Source: Saccharomyces mikatae IFO 1815 (Eukaryota; Ascomycota; Saccharomycetes; Saccharomycetales; Saccharomycetaceae). Taken from it: 64,000 bases of DNA. This document shows positions 31,463 through 40,531 of the stretch, in pieces. Below the pieces are notes generated by a model. The model was not told the DNA's origin, did no database searches, and saw nothing but the letters and a program-made list of their open reading frames with translations. The position numbers and the translations under genes are program-made. Where the stretch lies: the NCBI RefSeq assembly GCF_947241705.1, contig NC_079259.1, positions 806,001 through 870,000 on the forward strand, read 5' to 3'. The stretch's first letter is position 1. The number at the start of each line of letters is the position of its first letter.

Positions 31463-32188
31463 CTATGCCTCTGAAGGCTTCTTATTTTGAAGTTTCTTCA
31501 TCAATAATCTGGACATGATGATGCCACTGGCACTTACAGCACCGAAAGGTGGAAAATACTCCAGAAAGGTTCTTAATCTACTTGGTCGAATTTTCTTTAT
31601 AACACTCTCAATTTGTTCGTATAAATCAACCAATGTGCTATTGTTTTGTAAGATATAATCTGACCTTGTCATTCTTTCATCAGTATTCATTTGACTACTT
31701 AGTCTATTCTTCGCATCCTCCTGACTAAGTTCAGGATTCCTTGTCATCAATCGTTCAAGTTGTAATTCTTGCGTACAAATTACGCTTATAGTAACTCCAC
31801 AAATTGAATCTAGATTACCTTCAAACAAAAGTGGTACATCCAAGACGCACATCCTATACCCTTTCAAGTAATAATAACCAATCTCTTTAAACATTGCATA
31901 CCTTATTGCAGGATGCGTTATTTCGTTTAAGGCTTTCAAATCCTCTTTATGGCTAAAAACCCACTTTCCTAATGCCTCACGATTCAAGTGACTATCCTCC
32001 AATAATAAATCCGGTATTTTGTCCTTGAAGTATAACACAATCTGATCATAAGCATTTTGGCCCGGTTCTACCACTTGTCTCGCAATCTTATCTGCATCAA
32101 CAATAGGAAGTTTGTATTTGTCTCTCAGTCTTCTAGATACCGTGCTCTTACCACATGCAATTCCACCCGTCAATCCTATTACTAACAT
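31463..32188 (-). CDS. CAB5: CAB5, dephospho-CoA kinase
   Basis: A 241-codon gene with ATG at 32188, the same length as S. cerevisiae Cab5. It catalyses the last step of coenzyme A synthesis, phosphorylating the ribose 3'-hydroxyl of dephospho-CoA with ATP. The P-loop GGIACGKS (residues 8-15) is at the N-terminus, followed by the family's DADKIARQVVEPGQ and the LDVPLLFE segment, and a lid with RLMTRN. A hydrophobic C-terminal segment (FPPFGAVSASGIIMSRLLMKKL) is compatible with the reported association of the yeast protein with membranes. It is divergent from CBS2. Confidence 0.96.
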   Translation of the reverse strand: MLVIGLTGGIACGKSTVSRRLRDKYKLPIVDADKIARQVVEPGQNAYDQIVLYFKDKIPDLLLEDSHLNREALGKWVFSHKEDLKALNEITHPAIRYAMFKEIGYYYLKGYRMCVLDVPLLFEGNLDSICGVTISVICTQELQLERLMTRNPELSQEDAKNRLSSQMNTDERMTRSDYILQNNSTLVDLYEQIESVIKKIRPSRLRTFLEYFPPFGAVSASGIIMSRLLMKKLQNKKPSEA

Positions 32189-32416
32189 GTTCTGATCTTA
32201 TTCTATTTGATGGTTTCTCCCGAGGGTTTTCGATTTGATTGTTTGATTGTTACTATTGTACCATTTACACTCCAATTCTTGTTAGGATAAAGTAAAAACA
32301 AAAATAAACAAAAAAAAAAAGGAAAATATTCTGTCCAGATTTAAACCTTTTTTGATGCATGTAAAACATAACTCTTACTATAGTCACGCAAAGGATCTAA
32401 ACCCCAGAATAAGATA

Positions 32417-33586
32417 ATGTCAAGTTCGATACCTAGGGTTTATTCCCTAGGTAACTCTCCCATGACGTACTTACTAGGACTAAGGATTGCACAGCTCCCG
32501 AGTCAGCCAAGGGTCCCGTTAGTCGTTCTTCTTTTGAATGACCAGAAAAAATTGAATAGGTTCCTTAATAATGACTCTAAGATTGTTGTCAAGTCAAATA
32601 ATAATAACAAAGAAATTTATCATAGGCAGTTCATGGCATCATGTGTTCCACCCATTTTAAGCAACGGTGAGGTTGCGCCAATCGAGAACCTAATTGTTTC
32701 AGATGCTTCCTCAAAATTCATAACAGCCCAACTTTCCAAATACAATAAATGCTTAAAACCTGACACAAACATTTTATTTCTGAATCCAAGTTTAAACTTA
32801 CTAGAATATTTGCATAGATATCGATGGCGCTCTGATCAAACGAGACCAAATTTGTTTATGGGATTCACATCGCCAGTTGAAGTTGGAACTTTACACCAAG
32901 AATTTCAATTATCTTTCAAAACGAAAGGAAAGATACAATTTCATATCGCAAAGATTGATGATTTTCCTCCATTAGGCAGCCATAGCAAGAACTCAGGTCT
33001 TCCTTCGAAGGGTGAAAAAGACAAAAATGAGAAAGAAAACGGTACATTTTATAAACTGTTTAGAGAGATGACCAAACTACGATGCGGAATTGGCTCAAAT
33101 TTAGTGACTTTTGACTTACATATTCATGGTTTTCACAACTTGTTTTTCACTGAGCTGGAGAAATTGATAATAGAAAGTTGTACTGAGCCTTTATTGGCAG
33201 TTTACGATTGTGTATTTAAAAAGGAGTTGCTGAAAATTCCTGGAGCGAAAAATATTATTCGAAATTTGATAAATGAACAACTATTAATCATTGGTCGATC
33301 CTACCCATCATTAAGCAATTATCCGAATTATTCTATCATTTTTGATAAAGAAAGAATGTTCAACTTAGTAGTAAGAGATTTGGAAGTTAATGGTCATAGA
33401 CGCGCTAAGCTGGCTCAATCTTTGAATCAATTGAATCAAACTAACATTAATGAGCTCAACGGATTTTTTGTTGCTCTTGGTAAGTACAAAAAATGTAATA
33501 GCAAGTGGAATGATATGATACTGACTTTAGTGAAGGGAAAACAGTCAATCACTAAGCAAAAAGCATTAGATTATCATTATCTATAA
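32417..33586 (+). CDS. CBS2: CBS2, translational activator of mitochondrial COB mRNA
   Basis: A 389-codon gene with ATG at 32417 (MSSSIPRVYSLGNS), the same length as S. cerevisiae Cbs2. Cbs2 is a mitochondrial membrane-associated factor that, with Cbs1, activates translation of cytochrome b through the COB 5' leader. The fold has a ketopantoate-reductase-like look (LGNSPMTYLLGLRIAQ near the N-terminus; the C-terminal helical VNGHRRAKLAQSLNQLNQTNINELNGFFVALGK), but activity as an enzyme is not known. A 9-bp hairpin covers codons 5-13 and is reported separately. It converges on RKM2. Confidence 0.95.
   Translation: MSSSIPRVYSLGNSPMTYLLGLRIAQLPSQPRVPLVVLLLNDQKKLNRFLNNDSKIVVKSNNNNKEIYHRQFMASCVPPILSNGEVAPIENLIVSDASSKFITAQLSKYNKCLKPDTNILFLNPSLNLLEYLHRYRWRSDQTRPNLFMGFTSPVEVGTLHQEFQLSFKTKGKIQFHIAKIDDFPPLGSHSKNSGLPSKGEKDKNEKENGTFYKLFREMTKLRCGIGSNLVTFDLHIHGFHNLFFTELEKLIIESCTEPLLAVYDCVFKKELLKIPGAKNIIRNLINEQLLIIGRSYPSLSNYPNYSIIFDKERMFNLVVRDLEVNGHRRAKLAQSLNQLNQTNINELNGFFVALGKYKKCNSKWNDMILTLVKGKQSITKQKALDYHYL
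32430..32453 (+). repeat. 9-bp inverted repeat at the start of CBS2
   Basis: TACCTAGGG (32430-32438), loop TTTATT, CCCTAGGTA (32445-32453). The arms are perfectly complementary and begin 13 nt downstream of the A of the CBS2 ATG, so the mRNA could form a stable hairpin at the very start of translation. Confidence 0.85.
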
Positions 33587-33731
33587 AAACGTTTCATGTA
33601 TATATATATATATAGAATAAACAATCATAAATTCTAATTCTAGATAGCCGTCATGTACCTGCGTTTGCAAAAAACATTATATGTGTTTGGTATTTTCTTA
33701 TTTCGAGTTACCACTTGTGATTTATGATAAC

Positions 33732-35171
33732 CTATGATTCCACGTCTTTCAAGTGTTGTGTAAGAATTTTTATATATCCTTTGTATATGGTGATTATGTT
33801 TTGTAGGCAGAGTTTATCCTCACCATTATTTTGTTCTTCTATCAACTGGTCAAGTATTTTAGTATATTTTACAGTTAATGATGCTAATAAATTTTTTAAA
33901 ACTGGAGATATTTTGGGTTTGAAATAATCTTCTGATATGTAACCTTCAATGAATCTGCGGACTCTCCTTTCATCTCTTGTTACAAAATAGTTCAATGCAA
34001 CTAATATTCTATAGCTTATGTCATTCTCATTGATCGTATAATCTCCCCAATAGCCATGCCTTGATAAAAATGTTTTGACCTCCTTTTTATCATCGTTTAC
34101 TAGTTCAATGACGTCGCTAGATATGTCTAAGTAGTTCCATTTATTTTCGTCTACGACAAATCCATATTCGTTCAGTAAGAAATCATTTGAATGTGCTCCG
34201 TAATTCAAAAAGAGTTCCTCATTGATATTTTCATAACTATGTTCCCCGCATCTAATGCTAAATTGCCCAATTCCAATACTTTTTTCTCCTTCTGATTTCA
34301 ACTGAATATTTAACTGAGGATAGCAATGCAAATCTACCTCGCAAATGTGGTTAAGAAAATCAACATAAGGGACTAAGGTGAAATTGTTCATGGGGTCCTC
34401 TACTTTCAACGGAACCTCGGCATAGAGACATCTCGAATTTATAACGAAATAAATATGGAGGAACAGGGAGAATAACTCATCACTTGTAATTTTCTCTGAC
34501 TTCTCAATACCGTAAAAAGAGTTACAAATATCATTCCATTTCAAAACTATCTCTGAAATGATATTCCAATCTCCTCTGACAAGGCCACCGATTCTTGTCA
34601 TGTGATTTTGCGAAGCAGCAGGTAGATATTTCATAAGGGAGTGGTATTGTGAACTAGGATCACAATACCAAATGGCTGGTATGGATCTCAACTCCTCCAT
34701 TGAGGGCCATACATCAAAGAATGGTTTCCAATCTGAGTGAATCTCATTGTGAGTCCATTTTGGCAATAGATGGTTCTCCACCAATATATAAAATGATATC
34801 AGTTGAAATGATGATAAACTTAGCAAAAATTTTTTTGATAATTGAGAATATAATTCATATCTTGGATCAATTGAGCCTTTATTTCCCACATCAATAACAT
34901 TTTTTTCATAGTCGATCTGCTTTCTATTGATTGTAATACCAGGAATGTTAAGCTCTTTATTGAACTTTGAAATATGGTATAAGATGGTGTGAAAGTTTAG
35001 TTGCTTCGAGCTCGGTACTGAAACAATGGTATCATTTTTTTTGATAGATCCGTGATTGAGGATGATCCCTCTACCCGATTCTGGTGATTCACAGATGCTG
35101 ATGTTGGGCGCTATATAAAACTTATCTGATTTTTTTAGCCATGTTAACAATGAATCAACCTTTCCATTCAT
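33732..35171 (-). CDS. RKM2: RKM2, SET-domain ribosomal protein lysine methyltransferase
   Basis: A 479-codon gene with ATG at 35171 (MNGKVDSLLTWLKKS), the same length as in S. cerevisiae. Rkm2 trimethylates lysine residues of ribosomal protein Rpl12. The split SET domain is visible: the early glycine motif ESGRGIILNHGSI, then the core VPYVDFLNHICE (the NH motif that binds S-adenosylmethionine) and EELFLNYGAHSNDFLLNEYGFV with the conserved tyrosine. The C-terminal Rubisco-LSMT-like helical substrate-binding part follows. It converges with CBS2 with 145 bp between. Confidence 0.96.
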   Translation of the reverse strand: MNGKVDSLLTWLKKSDKFYIAPNISICESPESGRGIILNHGSIKKNDTIVSVPSSKQLNFHTILYHISKFNKELNIPGITINRKQIDYEKNVIDVGNKGSIDPRYELYSQLSKKFLLSLSSFQLISFYILVENHLLPKWTHNEIHSDWKPFFDVWPSMEELRSIPAIWYCDPSSQYHSLMKYLPAASQNHMTRIGGLVRGDWNIISEIVLKWNDICNSFYGIEKSEKITSDELFSLFLHIYFVINSRCLYAEVPLKVEDPMNNFTLVPYVDFLNHICEVDLHCYPQLNIQLKSEGEKSIGIGQFSIRCGEHSYENINEELFLNYGAHSNDFLLNEYGFVVDENKWNYLDISSDVIELVNDDKKEVKTFLSRHGYWGDYTINENDISYRILVALNYFVTRDERRVRRFIEGYISEDYFKPKISPVLKNLLASLTVKYTKILDQLIEEQNNGEDKLCLQNIITIYKGYIKILTQHLKDVES

Positions 35172-35459
35172 TCGAGAGTGGTTTATACAATTTTTAGAGT
35201 GTTTTCGCCTGTTTTGAGTTTTATATGATGAGATAATACACTCAGTGCTTACTTTAACTCTTTGAGTTTTTCACTTTTTTTCAGTTGAGAAACTGTGAGA
35301 AAATGCGGAAAGCACATATAAATCAGAATTGCAAAGCAATATTCAAATCGTATGGAATATGTGCTATGTGTTTATTTATAATATATCGTTTGCATTATGT
35401 CTACAGAATACGGCCCACTTTGCTTAGAACTATGCCTGTGGTAATTATCTTCCCTCGAG

Positions 35460-37274
35460 TTACTGCGGCAATTGCTTAACAGCTGTTGCAACCAATCCGA
35501 ATGAAATGGCAACTAACCCGAAAAGCAACCTTTTACCGACTTTCGATTTCTTGCCTTCAATAACATCTAATTCTTCAGTGCTTTCCAATGCTTCATCGTT
35601 GTCCTTTTTGTCTTTCTTTGAATATTCTTGCTTTGCCCTAGCGCTATCTTCATTGATAATATTATTGTTCGGATTGCTTTGTGTTAATATTGAATTTTTT
35701 CCCTTCTCTTCCTCTATTTGAAGGTTCAGATCTCTCAATTCACCCTTTAGTTCCTCTAGCTTTTCATAGTTTTGTTTTTCCTTTAAGTTACATGCGGATT
35801 TTATTTTACTACTTTTTTGCTTCATCTCTCTTAATTGATCTTCTGATTCTTTGAGTAGCGCGTCATTATTTTCTGATAGAGTTTTTTGTAAGGCTGTGCT
35901 CAGTTTCAGTAAATGCTTTTCGTTCATATCAACCATGTGTTTGTTTATTGAATCTAAGTTTGCTGTGTAGTTTTCCATGAAATTTTGCATGGAGTGCAAT
36001 TTTTCCGACTCTTGTCTTTCTAAGGACAGTTCAGTAGTTAGGGTTTTTATCATATTTATCAAATTTATGCTTGTGCCTGCAGAATTGTTAACGAAAATCC
36101 CACTAAGAACCTCTGTTTCTAAGCCTAAAATATCATCATCCAATTCTATGTTATTAACGTCTCCAAACATGGCAGCCTCAAAAGCGGCCCTTTGAGCCGT
36201 TGTTGCAGATGTTACGCCAACTTCAGTATACCTCTCATTCACATGAGATCGTATCGGGATGTGTTGACTATGATGTGCTCTGTCCAATTGTATTTCGTTT
36301 GTATCGGTGGAGTTGCTATCACTATTATTAGTGAATTCATGTTTTTTAGTCATCAAACTCGTAGGATCAGACACAGTATTCATTAAAGGAATGACTGAAA
36401 TCTCTTCTACGTACGCACTAATCTTTCTATGTTCAAATTTCGTGTCTATATCAGTACCCAAGTCCACAGTATCACCAACTTTTAACTCTACATCATTTTG
36501 ATCGATTTTAACCCCATTAACGAATGTCCCGTTACTGGATTTCAGGTCACGAATATATATCTTTCCCGTTGTGGGATCACAACTTAGACAAGCATGGTTT
36601 CTTGAGAGGACTCTTGAATCAAAATTTCCGTTATCAGGCCTAACTTGTTGCGAAAACAAATCTCTCTTCGATGATGTATTACTTTTGTTTATGCTATTGG
36701 TAACTGGTCGACCTAACTTAAGTCCATCAGGTTTAAATGGTACAACGAGGAACTTTGTTTCAAAAGTACCATTCAGTGATTTGAGTATAATTATATGGGT
36801 ATGCTTCTTACGGGATAGCCCCGTTGCAGATAATGTCTCAGTTGAACCATTCTGGAGATTCGATAGGTCACTCAATACCGGTGGAGGAATTGCTTCTACA
36901 GGAACTGTAACCTGCTTACCCAATACTGGATCTATGGGTTTACCACTTTGATCCTGACTCTGAGTTTCAAATGGAGAGCAAGTTTTATTGGCTAATATCG
37001 GCGACAATTGTTGTTGTTGTGAAACTTGATGAACAGAAGGCGGAGGTGAAGCGGTAGGTAAAGAATCTAAATCTGTTGGTATGGTATATTGGTCAATGTC
37101 AGCATTTGAACGAGACCCACTACTTCTCGAATTTGATCTAGCTCTCCCCATAGGCCTCTTAGGTGGTGACGTTTGTGGCGTCTTTGTCATTCCTGGAGAA
37201 TTGGATTGATCCCTAACATAGGGAGAATGTTGCAGTTGCGGAGGAGGCCTTCTTTTTCTTTCCAGTTCTGCCAT
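35460..37274 (-). CDS. VPS64: VPS64/FAR9, FHA-domain tail-anchored subunit of the Far complex
   Basis: A 604-codon gene with ATG at 37274 (MAELERKRRPPPQ), the same length as in S. cerevisiae. Vps64 (Far9) belongs to the ER-localised Far3-7-11 complex (STRIPAK-like), which controls pheromone arrest and TORC2 signalling. The order is: proline- and serine-rich N-terminus, an FHA phosphothreonine-binding domain near residues 185-300 (LGRPVT; VLSRNHACLSC; IRDLKSSNGTFVNG), a coiled coil near residues 440-545, and a C-terminal membrane segment (LLFGLVAISFGLVATAV) as tail anchor. All key FHA residues (GR, SRNH, SSNGT) are kept. It is divergent from SPC19. Confidence 0.96.
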   Translation of the reverse strand: MAELERKRRPPPQLQHSPYVRDQSNSPGMTKTPQTSPPKRPMGRARSNSRSSGSRSNADIDQYTIPTDLDSLPTASPPPSVHQVSQQQQLSPILANKTCSPFETQSQDQSGKPIDPVLGKQVTVPVEAIPPPVLSDLSNLQNGSTETLSATGLSRKKHTHIIILKSLNGTFETKFLVVPFKPDGLKLGRPVTNSINKSNTSSKRDLFSQQVRPDNGNFDSRVLSRNHACLSCDPTTGKIYIRDLKSSNGTFVNGVKIDQNDVELKVGDTVDLGTDIDTKFEHRKISAYVEEISVIPLMNTVSDPTSLMTKKHEFTNNSDSNSTDTNEIQLDRAHHSQHIPIRSHVNERYTEVGVTSATTAQRAAFEAAMFGDVNNIELDDDILGLETEVLSGIFVNNSAGTSINLINMIKTLTTELSLERQESEKLHSMQNFMENYTANLDSINKHMVDMNEKHLLKLSTALQKTLSENNDALLKESEDQLREMKQKSSKIKSACNLKEKQNYEKLEELKGELRDLNLQIEEEKGKNSILTQSNPNNNIINEDSARAKQEYSKKDKKDNDEALESTEELDVIEGKKSKVGKRLLFGLVAISFGLVATAVKQLPQ

Positions 37275-37499
37275 GCCAGTGATGTTACACTTGTCTTCTT
37301 TACTTCTAAATTTCCAGTTGGTGAGACCGCTGAATGTCCGTGAGGTTGGAATTGCAGTTTACTTTTAATATGTGTTCATCAATGGCGATTAAGAACTTTG
37401 TTTTCACAGGGCGTAGTTGTTAACTATATCGAAAAATAATAATAAACAAAAGAATGTTATATACACATATATCAGTCGTGAAGAATAAACGGAATAACA

Positions 37500-38006
37500 A
37501 TGACGGATGCCTTGGAACAGAGTGTCTTTGCCTTAGAGAGAACAGTCTTGGTACTGAAGGATTCTATTGAATCTTTAAAACATGCAAATGAACCTAGCAC
37601 GAACCTTGCGTCGACGATGCTACAAACCAAAAGAGTTTTCCGTTTAGTTCCTGAGTATGATGTTGAAAGGTCGAAATTAGATTTGATTGAGGAGGTGGAA
37701 CCATTAGTAAGGACGCTGGGTGATAAATTACGGAAATCTATGAGTAAAATGCAAAGGGAACTGGATACATTGCAGCAGACTTACGAATTGAATGATTTGA
37801 GGTTAAAGAAGAACATTAGTATGAATGACGACGGTATTCTGCATAGTTCAGATATGGGCCACGAAGATGACGGTAAAGATGCAGATATAAGCACAGATGT
37901 GGTCATGATGGCATCTTCTACTAATGAGGAATTGGAAGAACTGAAGAAGTTAAAGGAAAGAAAAAAGCAATTGGAGATTAAGTTGCAAATACTCAAACAG
38001 AAATAA
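37500..38006 (+). CDS. SPC19: SPC19, DASH/Dam1 kinetochore complex subunit
   Basis: A 168-codon gene with ATG at 37500 (165 in S. cerevisiae). Spc19 is part of the ten-subunit Dam1/DASH complex, which forms rings on kinetochore microtubules and couples chromosomes to their dynamic ends. The protein is mostly helical with coiled coils at residues about 60-105 and 135-168 (ELEELKKLKERKKQLEIKLQILKQK). The acidic loop between them carries the small length difference. The gene converges on RAV2 with only 81 bp between stops. Confidence 0.95.
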   Translation: MTDALEQSVFALERTVLVLKDSIESLKHANEPSTNLASTMLQTKRVFRLVPEYDVERSKLDLIEEVEPLVRTLGDKLRKSMSKMQRELDTLQQTYELNDLRLKKNISMNDDGILHSSDMGHEDDGKDADISTDVVMMASSTNEELEELKKLKERKKQLEIKLQILKQK

Positions 38007-38087
38007 CGAGGTTTTTTTTTTTGAAGAGTTCATCATTCTTTTATGTAAACGTGTATTATAAATCATTGTTAAAGTCATTCTAGTAAA

Positions 38088-39143
38088 CTACTTATCTGTA
38101 CTTAATTGTTTGCTAGCAATTAAATTAGCTTGATGATTTGCCATCGCAGCTTTGAGGCTGTTCAATTTGGAGCTTATACTGATCAAAGTTGGGTCGCTTG
38201 TAGACACTATTAATTTTTCACATTCCATGACTACCCTATTATCAAAAGTAACGCCTCTCCTTAATAGTTCTTGGGCTTCTGGGAGTGTTATTGTTTCGCT
38301 TTGAAAAGAAGAAATGAGGTGGTTAAGTAAGGTGGAATCCTGGACTTGAACACCGTTCTCTAAGAGAATTTTGGACAAGTTCTTGTGTCTTTCATTTGTC
38401 ACTTGATTTCTTATCTTGTCACAAAACGACTTGCCGGTTTTACTATTGATCTCGCACCAAGGTTTCTTTGTCACCTTAACAAGATTTCGTAATTCTATAC
38501 AGAGCTCATTTCGGCAAAGTGTCAGTTCTAGACCCAAAATATGAGCTGTGGATTCGCAAACGGTATAGCAGTCTTGAAACATTTCCTTCATGGCATAGTT
38601 GTTATCCTCTGGAAACACTAAGTCTCTAGGAGGGTTTTGTAGAAGTATTAAGGAATGGTTTAATAGTTCCATGGCGACACCAAATTTGGTTACGAATTCA
38701 CTAACATCTGTGGTTAGTTGGAGTTGGTCCAATAATTCCAGAATATTCTTCAAGTGGGTAGTTATCTTGCTGAATTGGACGAGTAAAAAATTCAACCCTG
38801 TATTCATTCGGAACATTACTTGTTTACCCCTTTGGAATTGTGGAAATCTTACCACTATATGGAAATCGATAATATACTCGCCTTGCCTCGTGATAACACC
38901 TTTGACCGTCGGTGAGTCATTCTGTTTGCTGCTTTCGTTGGGAATACCATTAGATACGGGCATCTTAAATATTTGATCACTCTCTAGCATTTCCAAACAT
39001 TTAGAAAAATTATCAATGATGTTAGGCAGTTGCGGTTTGACAATTTCTTCGATGAGCCACGAGCATTCTTCTACGGCATCTTTGAGTCCGTCGTACTTAT
39101 CTGATGAACCGAACCTATCATTGGGAAATAATTTAACACTCAT
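38088..39143 (-). CDS. RAV2: RAV2, RAVE complex subunit (V-ATPase assembly)
   Basis: A 351-codon gene with ATG at 39143 (MSVKLFPNDRFG), the same length as S. cerevisiae Rav2. With Rav1 and Skp1 it forms RAVE, which helps V1 and Vo sectors of the vacuolar ATPase re-assemble when glucose returns. The protein resembles mammalian rogdi. It is helical and without catalytic motifs; its middle part has hydrophobic beta-like segments (GEYIIDFHIVVRFPQF). It is divergent from COQ4. Confidence 0.95.
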   Translation of the reverse strand: MSVKLFPNDRFGSSDKYDGLKDAVEECSWLIEEIVKPQLPNIIDNFSKCLEMLESDQIFKMPVSNGIPNESSKQNDSPTVKGVITRQGEYIIDFHIVVRFPQFQRGKQVMFRMNTGLNFLLVQFSKITTHLKNILELLDQLQLTTDVSEFVTKFGVAMELLNHSLILLQNPPRDLVFPEDNNYAMKEMFQDCYTVCESTAHILGLELTLCRNELCIELRNLVKVTKKPWCEINSKTGKSFCDKIRNQVTNERHKNLSKILLENGVQVQDSTLLNHLISSFQSETITLPEAQELLRRGVTFDNRVVMECEKLIVSTSDPTLISISSKLNSLKAAMANHQANLIASKQLSTDK

Positions 39144-39325
39144 TTTGCTCTCAGAGTGTTTTCACTGTGTACCTCATTGTAGATTGAAGTTCTATTGTTA
39201 AATTAACCCCGAATTGCTTTATTCAGTATATATATATTTCATATGACTTTTGAGAGAAAAACAGTTGCGGTCTTTGCAAAGAAGGGGAGCAAACCAAGTA
39301 GCTACAAAAGGACAAGTAAAATAGT

Positions 39326-40315
39326 ATGTTTAGACTATCTGTACTAAGATCAGCAGGTACATCAACAGTGGCATCTCAATGTCGTGGGATAATCCTCCCT
39401 GCAGCGGCAATGTATACATTGAGTTCATTCATATTTGGTAAGGACGCAAGGTTAGCGGATGCCATGGAACGTGGTGAGTTACATAACAAGAACGTTGATT
39501 ATGCAAAAGAGGCCAAAGAACGCACTGAGTCGCGTATCAGAGCTCTGGCCAATAGCAGACCAATGAAACCTCGGTACGAAGGCCATGTCCCTCTTTATCG
39601 ATACGAGAAATTGTTATTGTTTGCAATTTCCGGCTGGAATTCATTCTTCCATCCTGAGGATGGTTACAATATCGTCCAGCTGGGCGAAGCTACTGCCTTG
39701 CCTATCTTTTTAGAGAGCTTGAAGCAAACAATGCTTAGCGATTCCTCTGGGAGACGTATTTTAAAGGAACAGCCCAATATTACAACTGATACTTTGCACA
39801 TAGAAAAGTTGGCTAAATTGCCACATAATACCTTTGGCTACGTGTACTATCAATGGCTGAAAAGAGAAAATGTTTCTCCAGACACCAGAGCGCCCGTAAA
39901 ATTCATCGATGATCCTATGCATGCATACATCTTCAAGAGGTATAGACAATGCCATGACTTCTACCACGCTATAACCAACATGCCTATTATAATTGAAGGG
40001 GAGGTAACTATAAAGGCTCTCGAAGGTGCCAACTTGGGCGTCCCCATGGCTATACTTGGTGGTTTTCTTGCACCTTTGCGTCTAAAAAAGGTCCAGAGAA
40101 AAAGACTATATGATATATACCTACCCTGGGCTGTCAGAACAGGTTTAAGCTGTAAACCATTGATCAATGTGTATTGGGAGGAAATGTTGGAGAAGGACGT
40201 CGCTACTTTAAGGAAAGACCTGCAAATAACACTTCCTCCAGATCTAAGGACAATGAGAAAGAATCGTGCAGCCCTCAGAAGTGAGATTGATGCAAAATAC
40301 AATTCACACAAATGA
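39326..40315 (+). CDS. COQ4: COQ4, mitochondrial coenzyme Q biosynthesis protein
   Basis: A 329-codon gene with ATG at 39326 (335 in S. cerevisiae). Coq4 lies on the matrix side of the inner mitochondrial membrane and organises the CoQ synthome; recent work assigns the human family member an oxidative decarboxylation in Q head-group synthesis. A basic N-terminus (MFRLSVLRSAGTSTVASQCRG) fits a presequence. The family's metal-binding motif HDxxH with a following Glu is complete: H210, D211, H214 and E226 (HDFYHAITNMP, then IIIEGE). The gene is followed by MSC2 in tandem, with 216 bp between. Confidence 0.96.
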   Translation: MFRLSVLRSAGTSTVASQCRGIILPAAAMYTLSSFIFGKDARLADAMERGELHNKNVDYAKEAKERTESRIRALANSRPMKPRYEGHVPLYRYEKLLLFAISGWNSFFHPEDGYNIVQLGEATALPIFLESLKQTMLSDSSGRRILKEQPNITTDTLHIEKLAKLPHNTFGYVYYQWLKRENVSPDTRAPVKFIDDPMHAYIFKRYRQCHDFYHAITNMPIIIEGEVTIKALEGANLGVPMAILGGFLAPLRLKKVQRKRLYDIYLPWAVRTGLSCKPLINVYWEEMLEKDVATLRKDLQITLPPDLRTMRKNRAALRSEIDAKYNSHK

Positions 40316-40531
40316 GCGAAGACCTCCGCATGAATCGGTAGATCAACGGGTACGCTCTCACTTATATATTTATATCATTATTTAACAAGCTCTTGTATGA
40401 TACCAAGAAGTGTGCTCGTTCAAAGCGATTATAATGTGCCATCTCTTAGAAAAGTAAGATGATTAACATAACTGACGTTAAAGGTTACGAATATATACAG
40501 GCGGTGCTTCAATGCGTCCGTATCAAGCTAA

